Source: Omnitrophica bacterium RIFCSPLOWO2_12_FULL_50_11
GTDB lineage: Bacteria; Omnitrophota; Omnitrophia; Omnitrophales; Danuiimicrobiaceae
Direction of reading: 5' to 3'
Assembly (NCBI GenBank): GCA_001804315.1
Contig: MHFT01000104.1
Span: forward strand, 1-47,272
DNA length: 47,272 bases
Below, one piece after another: positions 1-9,351 of the stretch. The translations under genes and the position numbers were made by a program. The notes beneath the pieces were generated by a model. That model was not told where the DNA came from. It made no database searches and saw only the letters and a list, made by a program, of their open reading frames with translations. The stretch's first letter is position 1. The number at the start of each line of letters is the position of its first letter.

Positions 1-3000
1 AGCTTGGTCCTTGTCGGAGAAGTCTTTGGCGTACACGGTCACGTGAAAGAGGTCTTGGCCGTCAAACTCAGTCCCTGTCCCGGTTGTGAGCTTGGTCCTG
101 AGCGCAGGGTCGTTTATCTTTCTCTGTTCAATCCAGGTTACGTCGAGTTGCAGGCTATTTGTCGGGTCGCCGTCGGCGTCTGCCGCGGTTCCGTTTTCGT
201 AGCGGATGGATTGAATTCGGATCAAACTGCCATCACCGAAGACGTCGAGCTGGGTTGTTTCGCCCGTGGCGAAGTTGAAAGTGTTCGTATTGTAAGTGAT
301 GAGGTTTACTGCTTTCGCAAAAGGATCGAAGCCCACTGGGAGGTTGCCACGGAGATCCTCGAATTCAGCGATCTTAGTGAGATACGTTTGCTTAGCGAAG
401 GTATGTTTTCCCGTTTCTTCGTGATTTTCGATCTCCCAACTTTTTATGTAAAAAACGTTGTCTTGGCCCTTCTCCGCAACTTGGAATGTATGACTTTGAA
501 GTTCGGTGAAATTTGAATATTGTCGGGTGGTCTCGTCAAATACGGCGCTGTCGTAGACAAAAAGTTCCGTTCCTTTGGCTTCCAGATTGACACCGGCAGG
601 ATTGAGCTCGGAAACATTGTCCCTCCGAACTTGACGCGTATAGGTGTCGTCCGGCGTTCCTTCCTTGAAATCACTTCCGAAGTCGTGGATGACAAAGCTA
701 TCGTTGCCAATTTGCTGCTGGCGGAAGGAACTGATCTCGCGGTCTTCGGAACCCTCTTTCCTCTTTAAGTTAGAATCCAGTTCAATCTTGAACCGTCTCG
801 TAAAATCGTAATCATTCGTCTCATTCGTCCCATCTTTCATGTACTGGAGCACATCATACGAGGTATGAATGACAGCGGTAAGCTGCGCCTCAGGTCGTGG
901 ATCCTTCTCGAAATAATTAATCTGCTTCACGCGATCTGCGCGAAAAAGACCGACTTCATAAACCGTCTCTTGCACTTTGATACAGGAGGTCGAATTCCCG
1001 GAACACTGAGATGTCGCAAGAGCTTCAGAATTTGTCTGAGTGTCAATCGGCGTCAAAAGTTCATAAGTGGTGACTTTGTCAATCCGGTGAGCGCCGAGGT
1101 AATCGTAAACGGACTCGGAAAGCAGTTTGCCGCCGTCATCGAAACTTTGGATAAAGTCGACAAGGCCGATTCCAAATACGTCGGCTCGGCCAGTCGTCCC
1201 GCGAGGAAAGTAATGAATCGAGGTCTCAAGCCAGCCACCGGCAGCAGGAGGGACCGCTTTCTCAGCCGAAACATTCCATTGCTCCAAGCGGGCGAGCAGC
1301 CGAAAGTCTTCATGGTTTGAATCGGTGCCGCGATAGAAATAATCGCTTCTCGTAATAATCTTAGCGCCCTCGAAGTCATATATATAGGAAGTCGAGGCGC
1401 GGCCATCGGCGTCATATTCGGTAACATTCACATTCAGACGCTCTGTACCTGAACCCAGTTTCGTTTCAAGGGTCTTACGAAGCCGGAAACCGGCCGGGTC
1501 TTGAGGATCGGAATACTCATACTGGACACGATTTCCATCCGGCCTTTCCACGCGGTCGATCACCGGAGGATTCTTTGTATCGGCGTGGGGCTTGTAATAG
1601 GTCCTCGTTCGAAGTTTGAATGTTGACATCGGGCCGTCGTCTCGGATCGCGTAGTCAAGGTCCGGATTCCAACGCTCCGTCTCTGGAACACCATCTCCGT
1701 TATCATCGTTGTAAACATATGTTTCCACAGCGCCATAAACATCTTTGACAGAGTCAATTTCGTACTCGCCGCCCTGCTGGGAATATTTAACTTCCCTGCC
1801 ATCGCTAAATCGCACCGTTAACTTGCCATCGTTAGGATCCCTCACAATACTCTGAACAAAATCGGTTCCAATCACGCTTGTGACCGTGAAGTTGGTCACT
1901 TGATCTAGATTCTCATCCAACCAGTATTGGACAACGACGCCATTCGAATAGACGATCTCACGGTGGCGACAATTCGGAACGTCACTCAAGCAATTGACGA
2001 CCGAGGTCAAAGCACTTTTGTCAAATCCGACATCGCTTAAACGTCGGGATCTCGGATCGATCACGTGCTGAAACTCCTGCAAAATGTTGCCGTCTTTGTC
2101 CACGACGGCCGCGATGGCACCATTCTTAAAAAAGGTGGTAACGCCATTTTCATCGGTCACCGAGGTCAGAGCGCCGCTCTGATCCCACCTTCTAAAAAGA
2201 TCTTTTCGCCGCTCCTCAATTAAACGGGCAAAGTGCAAGTCTCCGGGATGAGCTTCATCGAACTGGTAGGTTTGCGAGACGTGTCCAAGACTCGAGGTAA
2301 TCGTGACCGTTTTCTTCACATCATCGTAGGCGTAGTGCAGGGTATCCCCGGTTCCCAAGTTACGGTACACACTGACACGACCTTGTTCGTCGTACACTTC
2401 CTCAACAAACACCTTTTTGACGGCATCGTAGACAAGCGCATTCAATATACGGTCATCGAAGGGTCCAAATACACCATCTGTACCTAATGAATAGGTAAAC
2501 CGAGAAATTGGGTCAATGCTAAGGTGGCCCGCCTGATCATAACGAAACGCGGTGACGGTTATCGTCCCGCGGTTCGGATCTTGTGCGTAGCGAGTTAATT
2601 GGCGCACGAAATCAAACGCGGCCTCTCGTTCGGTCAATGCGTACGAACCGTCCGCTCGAAGCAAACGTCCCATGTCATCTCGCCGGAACACCTTGGCGTA
2701 CCCATCGTAGGTCAAAAGATTTCCAGCGGAGTCAAAGGTTTCAACAAAAGATCGACCCTGCTCAAAGCCGAATACGGAACGGAACACGTCATCTCTTGCT
2801 CCGATTTTTCCGTCAGCACCCAACGCAAGTTCTGTCGTACTCAAAAGAGGGCCAGCAACGAGATCGGCGCTGATCGTGCGAACTTCAACGGTGACATCCC
2901 CGGCACCGTTATATTGATACGTGGTCATCGTTCCTGCGACAGGATCCACAATTTCCTTGATCCGATTGAAGCTGTCGAAACGCTTGACCAACTCACTCGC

Positions 3001-5286
3001 CAGCCTGTCATTTCCACCGCCCAACACGCCATCGACTCCCATGTCGATCGTAACCGCGGCCTGAACGGTATCGGTACTGTCTCGGAGAATAAGGGCTGCC
3101 TGATTGGTACCGACACCGAAATCGTACTGGATGGTTTCCCCAGTCGCCGTATTGCGGGAAGAAATCAATACGCCGCTCTGATACGTATGAATGATTTCTT
3201 CGCCATCCGCGTTGACTCTCGTTACGATCACCGTGCCACTGCCTGGAACATTCGCCCGCGGCATTTCGCCAAAGATTGCTAACGCTTGAGCAACGTCAAA
3301 GGTACTAGCAGTCGCTCCAACCAGAAAGTCGTCCGCATTACCGAACTCTCGGTCGCCGCCCATGCTGATCACACGGGCCGCCCCGCCAGGTAACGTGACG
3401 GTCACCACATTTTGAGCCGTGTCGTACGAATAGGAAGTAAGCTGTGCGAGCGTTTCATTGTAAGAGGAGACGATCTGGCCGTTTTGGTACGTTTCGACAA
3501 TTCGGTAACTGCGATCGTCCAAGTAGGAAAATTGAACCAGCTCAGGTTCGTCAAAGGGATTTTCCTCTGAGCGGTATCGGTACGTGTAAATCGAACCGTT
3601 CCTCGCGTGAACCGTAAACGTGCGATCTTGATGAAAGGTATAGGTGGCAAGCGTCTCGCCGGTGGTTAAATTCTTCGCTTCGATCGGCCGCCTTGTAAAA
3701 GGACCATAAATAAATTCGACGATTTCGTTCGCTTGATTGGTTTGCTGCAAGGCCAAAAGCGTATCGCTGCCTTCCCCTAATGACTTTCCTTCCTCCGGCC
3801 TCCAGAGCTGACGCATGCCGTTGAGCTCGATCCAAAACGTGCCGTCCCGATTGTCGAGGACGACCGCGCCTTCGACGCCGACCGGCGCACCTCCAAAACC
3901 AGCTATCTCCGGCATCAAAGCCGGCGCCGGCGGCGGATTGTGAAAGTTGGTGTCGCGGATGTCGAGACGTTCTTCTCCGCCCGTAGCGCCGCTAGCACCT
4001 TCGATAACGCCGCGGCCGCTCATGCTTGCGTTTTCAATTTTCCGCTGAAGGTCTTCGATATTTTTCCGGATTCTTTCGCAGTCCTCCGGATCCTCGGTAC
4101 TCTCTGTCGCGCATTGAATGAAGGAACGAATCATCCGTTTCAAAAGTTTGATTTCATTTTCAAGATCCGGCGCACCGCCCCCGCGTACGCGCAATGAAGA
4201 AAAGGCGGAACCGGCCGAACCCGGAGCGCCTTGCGGCACCTGATCTGGAGAAGGTTCCGGACACGTGATTTCCTGATCGTCCGATGTCAAGAGATTGCTG
4301 TCGGTGCCAAAGTTAAAGCATGTGATTTTCTCGCTCCCAGCCGCTTGCTTGGAATAATAGGTCTCGGAAAAATTGACGTAGCCTTCGAAAAGAAGTTCCT
4401 CGGGTGTCACGCCGTCTTCATTCAACCGATGAATCGCAATCGTATTCGTCACGTAATTGATCCGCGTAATTTGATGCGCGGTATCGTCATAACGAATCTC
4501 GTAGTTGTCGAAGGCGTTAGGATCAGGATCATCCGCCTTGGGAGCCCGATGGCGAAGCAAACGTCCGACGCTCCCGTCCGAAAGCTGCTCGTACTCAAGA
4601 AGAATGGATGTTTGCTCTGTACCAGCAGCGTCAAAAATTCGATATCTGCCGTCGGCCGCAACAAACTTTAGATTCGGTTGGTTGGATAACGTGGAGACGG
4701 CGACCGATACGGTGGAAAGAGGAGTTCCTGCTGGTGCGAGTCCCGCATAAATGGAAATGGTCCTGTCGATGTAGTTCAAAAAGGCAACGGTTGGTGGAGT
4801 AGTATCGGTAGCAGCGTTGTAAATGAGGGCATAATCTGAGAGTCCTAAACTGAGGGGGTCGCCTTCAGGAGGACCACGGTACCGGAGCAAGCGGCCGAAA
4901 TCTCCCGCTGGTAGCGCTTCGTATTCTGTGAGAACCTCTGGGTGGTCCGGATCGAGGATTTGGTAGACGTCGCCGGCTCGTTTCAGGGTGACTTTGAACT
5001 CTTTTGTGCCCACAGCCGTAAAGGTGCCGCTCTCGATGAGGTCGCCCGTCGATTCGTAAAATCCGGAGGTTTCATTGAGGCGAAGCTGGGTCCGGTAAAA
5101 GGTTCCCTGATCGTAATCAAGATAAGTTAGGATTCCATCTTCATCATCGTAGACGTATTCGACGTGGATCCATCGGGCGGCGTCTTCCGGGTCGGGACCT
5201 TGATATTCGAGAAGTCTTCCGACCCCGCCTTCCGCCAGCCGTTCCGTTACTTGGAGGTACTGCGCATTCGCAATATCATAAAAGCG
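1..5286 (-). CDS. Giant YD-repeat/Rhs-like protein, continuation after an internal stop (C-terminus off the left edge)
   Basis: I checked the frame codon by codon: it is open from the window edge to 5286, about 1,760 codons, and is the same frame as the 5287-6387 ORF upstream. It continues the tandem units of roughly 100-115 residues seen upstream, each ending in a motif like VGRLLEYQG, FGRLLRYRG or VGRLLRHRA. Around 3960-4230 there is a Gly/Ala-rich linker with a short charged helical stretch. After it come degenerate YD-type repeats such as YQYNGAGDVTVEV, LHYAYDDVKK and VQYEYSDPQD. No ATG, GTG or TTG occurs in frame for about 270 nt after the stop (first is GTG at 5013), and I see no ribosome site there, so this part probably depends on the upstream start. 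YD-repeat proteins form secreted beta-shells around toxins or act as surface filaments; the tip domain here lies outside the window, so no toxin can be named. Confidence 0.8.
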
Positions 5287-6387
5287 TTACGTATCACCAT
5301 CTACTTCCGCGAGCACTTTAACTGTGACAGCGCCTGCACCGTCATGCACGAGAACGCCGGAGGCGATGAACTGGCCGTCTAAACGCCGCATGACAAACGT
5401 TTTGTCGGCATAGTCATAGTACGTAACGCGATCCTCTTCATATTGAAATTGGACATCGATTTGAATATCGGGCGTCAAGGGATTGTGGTCCTGGTCATAA
5501 AAACCCTGAAAGGCAAGCAGCCAACCTGTTCCGTTCTCCGTCAGCTGCCACACCTGCGTCGCAGCCGTGGCGGGGTCGAGAACAAGGAGCTCACGATTCT
5601 CCCAGTCGTAGATCCTGAGGTCAATTCCAACGAGCTCGCCGTTCTTCTCGATGATGATACCGGACCTGAGGAGCCTCCCTGGATCTGAAGTTCCCGGCAT
5701 AACTTCGTATACCTGAAAGGAATCGACTTCATCGGGAGCATGTGCCCGTGTAATGATCTGGACCTCGCCACTCGAATCATCATAGGAAAATTCTCGAACC
5801 ACGAGCTGGTCGGGATGTTCTGGATCCGTGAAATCCCCTATCTCCAGAATTCGATTGGTCAAAAGATCCATCTGAAAGTAAGCACAGGCAGCATCCGCAC
5901 GAGAGCAATCAGGGTGATCTCGATTCGGTGCTGTACACGTTTGAATTTGGCCGCTGCTTTCACAACTCATTTCCGTACTGGCAAAATCCAACGACTTGCC
6001 AAATTCAACAAAATCCGAAACTGTTTCCGCAGGCGGTTCCGCCCTCTCCGGCTCTTCGAAATCTTTGACTCCGATTTCAGGGTGATCGACACGCGTACGC
6101 GTCGAAAAATCCCGTGAATAGCGGACGTCACCGAATAGCTTTTCCTTGTTCAGGACGTCACTCACGTCATCCATCCAATCAGGTCGTTCCGTGAGAGGGA
6201 CCTGCGGAATGGAATATCCCATCGCGATCGGCAAGTCGAGTTGTGTGGTGATAAACGTCACGATCACGGCCACCGAAATCATTCTCATCAGCGGCCAATA
6301 AGTCGGCGTTCTGAGCGGCGTGAAGATTTTTTGTCGATCCATCGTTCTACAGGTTTTGATAAGTCTTGGAAATCCTTTCAGCCCCAA
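5287..6387 (-). CDS. N-terminal part of the giant YD-repeat/Rhs-like protein, ended by an in-frame TAA
   Basis: This is a 366-codon ORF. It starts at TTG 6387, but ATG 6342 (MDRQKIF) is a better-looking start although neither has a strong ribosome site. A basic N-terminus is followed by a hydrophobic segment (MISVAVIVTFITTQ), a signal peptide or membrane anchor. Next is a Pro/Glu-rich region with several cysteines (about residues 145-170), then the first beta-rich repeat units (GWLLAFQG). The ORF stops at TAA 5289-5287 in the middle of a repeat unit. Alignment with the next units (DGDT-stop-RFYDIANAQYL against DGRYRIFDAAG) shows that the stop replaces a normal residue, so the whole gene is a nonsense allele, a readthrough gene or an assembly error. 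No neighbouring gene shares its transcript within the window. Confidence 0.75.
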   Translation of the reverse strand: MGLKGFPRLIKTCRTMDRQKIFTPLRTPTYWPLMRMISVAVIVTFITTQLDLPIAMGYSIPQVPLTERPDWMDDVSDVLNKEKLFGDVRYSRDFSTRTRVDHPEIGVKDFEEPERAEPPAETVSDFVEFGKSLDFASTEMSCESSGQIQTCTAPNRDHPDCSRADAACAYFQMDLLTNRILEIGDFTDPEHPDQLVVREFSYDDSSGEVQIITRAHAPDEVDSFQVYEVMPGTSDPGRLLRSGIIIEKNGELVGIDLRIYDWENRELLVLDPATAATQVWQLTENGTGWLLAFQGFYDQDHNPLTPDIQIDVQFQYEEDRVTYYDYADKTFVMRRLDGQFIASGVLVHDGAGAVTVKVLAEVDGDT

Positions 6388-6392
6388 GACAT

Positions 6393-6437
6393 AAAAAAAT
6401 GCTAGCCGCCCAGCATACGCTCGCCTCCGCTAGCATT
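6393..6437 (-). terminator. Terminator-like hairpin in the leader of the giant YD-repeat gene
   Basis: On the minus strand a perfect 9-bp stem (AATGCTAGC / GCTAGCATT, arms at 6429-6437 and 6398-6406) is followed directly by a run of T, as in an intrinsic terminator. A second perfect 7-bp stem (GTCTTGG / CCAAGAC, about 6364-6390) follows and contains the AAAGGA sequence. Both lie between the candidate promoter at 6517-6545 and the coding start, so this could be an attenuator. I recognise no known riboswitch core. Confidence 0.45.
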
Positions 6438-6516
6438 AATCTGATCCAGAAAGACTCATGTTTGTGTTTGTCACAAAGTTAATCTATTTATAAAAACATC
6501 AACTACAAGTGATATA

Positions 6517-6545
6517 AGTATACCCGAACTTCTTAAATGATGCAA
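6517..6545 (-). promoter_or_regulatory. Candidate sigma-70 promoter for the giant YD-repeat gene
   Basis: On the minus strand TTGCAT (6545-6540) and TATACT (6522-6517) are separated by 17 bp in an AT-rich stretch; the -10 matches five of six consensus bases and the -35 three of six. It points at the YD-repeat gene and its leader hairpins. The rest of the 6388-6685 gap shows no gene that I can support. Confidence 0.35.
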
Positions 6546-6685
6546 TATTCTAACAAGGAAAATATCCTGCATTCGGATAACATACGATTCCGCTCCAAAC
6601 TACCAGGGAGGGATAAGTAGACTGTAGCAAAAAGATACAATATTTACAGGTAGGCTTACTGAAACTACCCCTCCATAGGGAACGC

Positions 6686-8080
6686 TCACACACTAATAAG
6701 GGTTTGAACGTAGAAAAACTCGGCCGCGTCATGAACGCCCGTGTCTTTGACGAAAGGGCCCGCGTGAAAGTGAGAATAGCCGATTAAAAACCCAATGTGC
6801 TTAGTCACCTCCCACCTGGCCAGCAGATCCAATTCTTGACCTACAGTCGTACTCGCGCCTGATCGGGCGGGACGGATGACATTCTGCCCTGCACCAAACC
6901 AGGCACTGCGATTTGTATCCAAGAAAAACCAATGATAATCACAACTCAATTTAATCTTTCTGTGCGGCTTCAAGTCTGTCCCTATTGTTACATCGTTCAT
7001 ATTCCTGAGACTGGCAAAATCCATATAGCCATAGAAAAAGTGATTGGTCGGAAACAAATTGTCAAAATTTTTAAAGTCCCCATCTCGCGGATCATCATCT
7101 CCCGAACCATGATTATATTCGAAGTGAAATCTTGGTTCCCACGGCAGGACCACAAAGGTATAACCAACTTCATTGTGCCAAGCCCACGCTTTGATGTCAT
7201 CGTGCGAGCGCGATCCAAACTGCCACGCCCACTCAATTCCGTAGTCAAAATTCCACTTCTTCCCTTTGAACCGGTTTCCAGCCGTATACTCTTTGAGCTG
7301 CCCAAACGCTCCCGCTTTTTCCCCCACAATTTCATTATTCCGGTTGTGCCGGATGAAAAGAAACGTGTCAAAAACATGATCAAGAAGGGGTCTCAAACTT
7401 GTATAAACGCCGTATAAATTGTCCTCATGCGCTCCTGAGTCTGCTCGATTGCGCCTCACACGAGTGACTTGGCTGAACCAAGCATCCGCTTGAAGCCAAG
7501 GAACAGGATCATAAATTACCTTGGCGGCATCAAAAACCCGCCCGACGTTCGACCAACCAAAAGGGCCAACGAACCGTTGGTCCCCATAGCTTAATTCTTG
7601 TCGTCCTGCTTTAAGGGTCAGAGGAACCTTCTTCCACGGACTTTTCAGCTCCCCATAAAGCTGGCGGAGATCCATCCGATCAACGAAAGCAGTGGTGCGA
7701 TTAAGACTGCTGTCCGCAAAACTTTCCGCATCTTGACCTTCAATAAAAACTCTGAAATATGGGTCGAAAGCAAGATCGGCATTCAGGCGATTCCTAAAAA
7801 GATGGACAGCATCATCCTCATTCGCAGCGTCATTAAAATTGAAATCGTCACGAAGTTCAAGACGGTAACGGAACTCGCCTCCGAATTTAACTCTCACTCG
7901 ATCTCCATGCAGCGGAACCGGTCTCGTCAGACCATCCAGGAAGCCATCTGATACGCTTAACATCTGAGAAGCAGGGTGAAGTGTTCGTGTAGGCTCTTCA
8001 GCAAAACTTGAACCTGCTGAAAGGGCGAAAACAACAATCACTAAAACGGCCCTCCTTATATTTTGAACGAGGGAGTCCAT
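6686..8080 (-). CDS. Alginate-export (AlgE-like) family outer-membrane porin
   Basis: 464 residues with a signal peptide at 1-27 ending in SSFAEE, then a protein full of alternating aromatic and polar strands, as expected for a single-chain outer-membrane beta-barrel. Segments such as FGGEFRYRLELRDDFNF, AGRQELSYGDQRFVG and FGWSNVGRVFDAAKV are typical of the Alginate_exp (PF13372) family. The family name comes from alginate export, but relatives near respiratory gene clusters are likely general anion porins. It is the last gene of the long molybdoenzyme/Moco operon; its ATG overlaps the end of mobA by 25 nt and has AGAGGA nine bases upstream. I infer that it lets a small anionic substrate or product of the periplasmic enzyme cross the outer membrane. 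Confidence 0.8.
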   Translation of the reverse strand: MDSLVQNIRRAVLVIVVFALSAGSSFAEEPTRTLHPASQMLSVSDGFLDGLTRPVPLHGDRVRVKFGGEFRYRLELRDDFNFNDAANEDDAVHLFRNRLNADLAFDPYFRVFIEGQDAESFADSSLNRTTAFVDRMDLRQLYGELKSPWKKVPLTLKAGRQELSYGDQRFVGPFGWSNVGRVFDAAKVIYDPVPWLQADAWFSQVTRVRRNRADSGAHEDNLYGVYTSLRPLLDHVFDTFLFIRHNRNNEIVGEKAGAFGQLKEYTAGNRFKGKKWNFDYGIEWAWQFGSRSHDDIKAWAWHNEVGYTFVVLPWEPRFHFEYNHGSGDDDPRDGDFKNFDNLFPTNHFFYGYMDFASLRNMNDVTIGTDLKPHRKIKLSCDYHWFFLDTNRSAWFGAGQNVIRPARSGASTTVGQELDLLARWEVTKHIGFLIGYSHFHAGPFVKDTGVHDAAEFFYVQTLISV

Positions 8081-8646
8081 GATTTCATGTCCTCTTTGGT
8101 ATTGATATTAAAGAAAAAGTTGGAACTAAATTCGGACCGAATCAGCTTCTTTTCGGGCACCGTCGATAGAAAATCATGCATCGAAAATTTATTCTTTTCA
8201 ATCGCCTCTTTTTTTATGGAACCAGACAGCCGAGATTCATACAGGCCGGGAAACGGCTGCGTTTGATTCCCACTCGTGCAAAACAATGTGACCAGACTTT
8301 GCCGGTCATGCTGATTCAAAAGCGTCTCAAGCACAAATGTCGTGAGCGCGGGCATATCGCAAGTCAGAACCAAGAGTGAAGTGTTTGGAAAAGTGAGACA
8401 CGCCGTGTACAAACCGCCAATGGGCCCACAGTTTGGAATCAGATCTTTTTCGATGCGGCAATTTAAAAATGAGTGTTCCCGCTCGCGGCTGGTCATCACA
8501 ACCGGCTCAAGATTGAGTTTCCTTAAAAGTTTGACCGCTCGCTCAAGAAGGGTCACCCCGTCGAGGCGAGCCAGTGCCTTATCCTGCCCAAAACGGGTGC
8601 TTTTTCCACCCGCAAGCACAATTCCTTTAATGCCGTCGCGCCTCAT
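8056..8646 (-). CDS. mobA: Molybdenum cofactor guanylyltransferase
   Basis: 196 residues, the usual MobA length. It transfers GMP from GTP to molybdopterin to form the MGD cofactor of DMSO-reductase-family enzymes. The N-terminal nucleotide-binding loop LAGGKSTRFGQDKA is at residues 11-24. GPIGGLYTA and the metal-binding LTCDMPAL follow, and there is a late FFNINTKEDM (family form: NINTPEDL). It overlaps moaE upstream by 20 nt and the porin downstream by 25 nt, so it is translationally coupled. Its presence fits a bis-MGD enzyme such as the NxrA-like protein in the same operon. Confidence 0.92.
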   Translation of the reverse strand: MRRDGIKGIVLAGGKSTRFGQDKALARLDGVTLLERAVKLLRKLNLEPVVMTSREREHSFLNCRIEKDLIPNCGPIGGLYTACLTFPNTSLLVLTCDMPALTTFVLETLLNQHDRQSLVTLFCTSGNQTQPFPGLYESRLSGSIKKEAIEKNKFSMHDFLSTVPEKKLIRSEFSSNFFFNINTKEDMKSWTPSFKI

Positions 8647-9070
8647 GAATCAACTCCGCTGGATCATCGCAACGCATCCACTCCGAAGTTCCATCTGCAT
8701 AAACTTCCTTTTTCCAAATGGGTACGCGCTCTTTAATTTGATCGACCACGGCTCTCACCGCGGCGAAAGCCTCATTCCGATGAGGGGCAGTGACCGTAAT
8801 GGCCACCGCTACCTCGCCCACCTCAAGCCATCCGACACGATGCAGGACCCTAATCTCGTGTGCTTCGTACCGCCCTTTAACTTCATCGATGATGGAACGA
8901 ATTGCCTTCTCTGCCATCGAAGAGTAAGAGTCATAATAAAGTCCTTTGACGCGACATTCTTCCTCGTGACTACGCACGACGCCGATGAACGAAGCGACGG
9001 CTCCGCAGGATTCATCAGGCTGTCGGCTTAAGAAATCGGAAGCAGAAATAGGTTGATCGGTAAGATACAT
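8627..9070 (-). CDS. moaE: Molybdopterin synthase catalytic subunit
   Basis: About 147 residues, normal for MoaE. With MoaD it converts cyclic pyranopterin monophosphate to molybdopterin by adding two sulfurs. Family signatures are GAVASFIGVVR near the start, LYYDSYSSMAEKAI, the VLHRVGWLEVGE strand, TAPHRNEAFAA and the catalytic-lysine region VPIWKKE. The ORF can be opened at TTG 9073, but ATG 9070 with GGTGG seven bases upstream is better. It follows the moaD stop by only three bases, so the two synthase subunits are made together. Confidence 0.95.
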   Translation of the reverse strand: MYLTDQPISASDFLSRQPDESCGAVASFIGVVRSHEEECRVKGLYYDSYSSMAEKAIRSIIDEVKGRYEAHEIRVLHRVGWLEVGEVAVAITVTAPHRNEAFAAVRAVVDQIKERVPIWKKEVYADGTSEWMRCDDPAELIHEARRH

Positions 9071-9073
9071 CAA

Positions 9074-9319
9074 TTAACCACCCGACATGGGGGGCAAAAT
9101 AGCCAAGACATCTTGATCTTTCAACTTTGTATCCGGCGCTACGAATTCCTCGTTCACCGCATATCGAAGAGACATTAATTTCCATGGATCTCGATCGACG
9201 CCGCTAAATAATGACTGTGCAAGTTCCCCTACAGTCGTACACGCTTCGACTTGAAGCATTCGCTCTCCAGTGCCAAACACGTCCTTCAATTGAGCAAAGA
9301 AAAGAACCTTGACGGTCAT
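9074..9319 (-). CDS. moaD: Molybdopterin synthase sulfur-carrier subunit
   Basis: 81 residues with a ubiquitin-like pattern: VKVLFFAQLKDVFGTGE at the start and a C-terminal ILPPMSGG ending in the Gly-Gly that is adenylated and thiocarboxylated. It pairs with MoaE, encoded immediately downstream. The ATG is placed directly after the sequence AGGTGGTGGG, which doubles as a possible ribosome site and as one end of the CCCACCAC/GTGGTGGG repeat family seen elsewhere in the window. Confidence 0.93.
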   Translation of the reverse strand: MTVKVLFFAQLKDVFGTGERMLQVEACTTVGELAQSLFSGVDRDPWKLMSLRYAVNEEFVAPDTKLKDQDVLAILPPMSGG

Positions 9320-9351
9320 CCCACCACCTGTTTTTCTGCCGTTTCCATCAC

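Noticed and set aside
2599-3282. Plus-strand ORFs within the giant YD-repeat region, such as this 227-codon one
   Set aside because: The minus frame is open for thousands of bases with YD-type repeats; the plus ORFs are shadows.
6364-6510. Known riboswitch (c-di-GMP or molybdenum cofactor type) in the YD-repeat leader
   Set aside because: I could not find the conserved cores of these classes; only stems and a T run are visible.
8342-9031. 229-codon plus-strand ORF opposite mobA and moaE
   Set aside because: Both minus-strand genes have clear motifs and coupled starts; the plus-strand product is basic and featureless.
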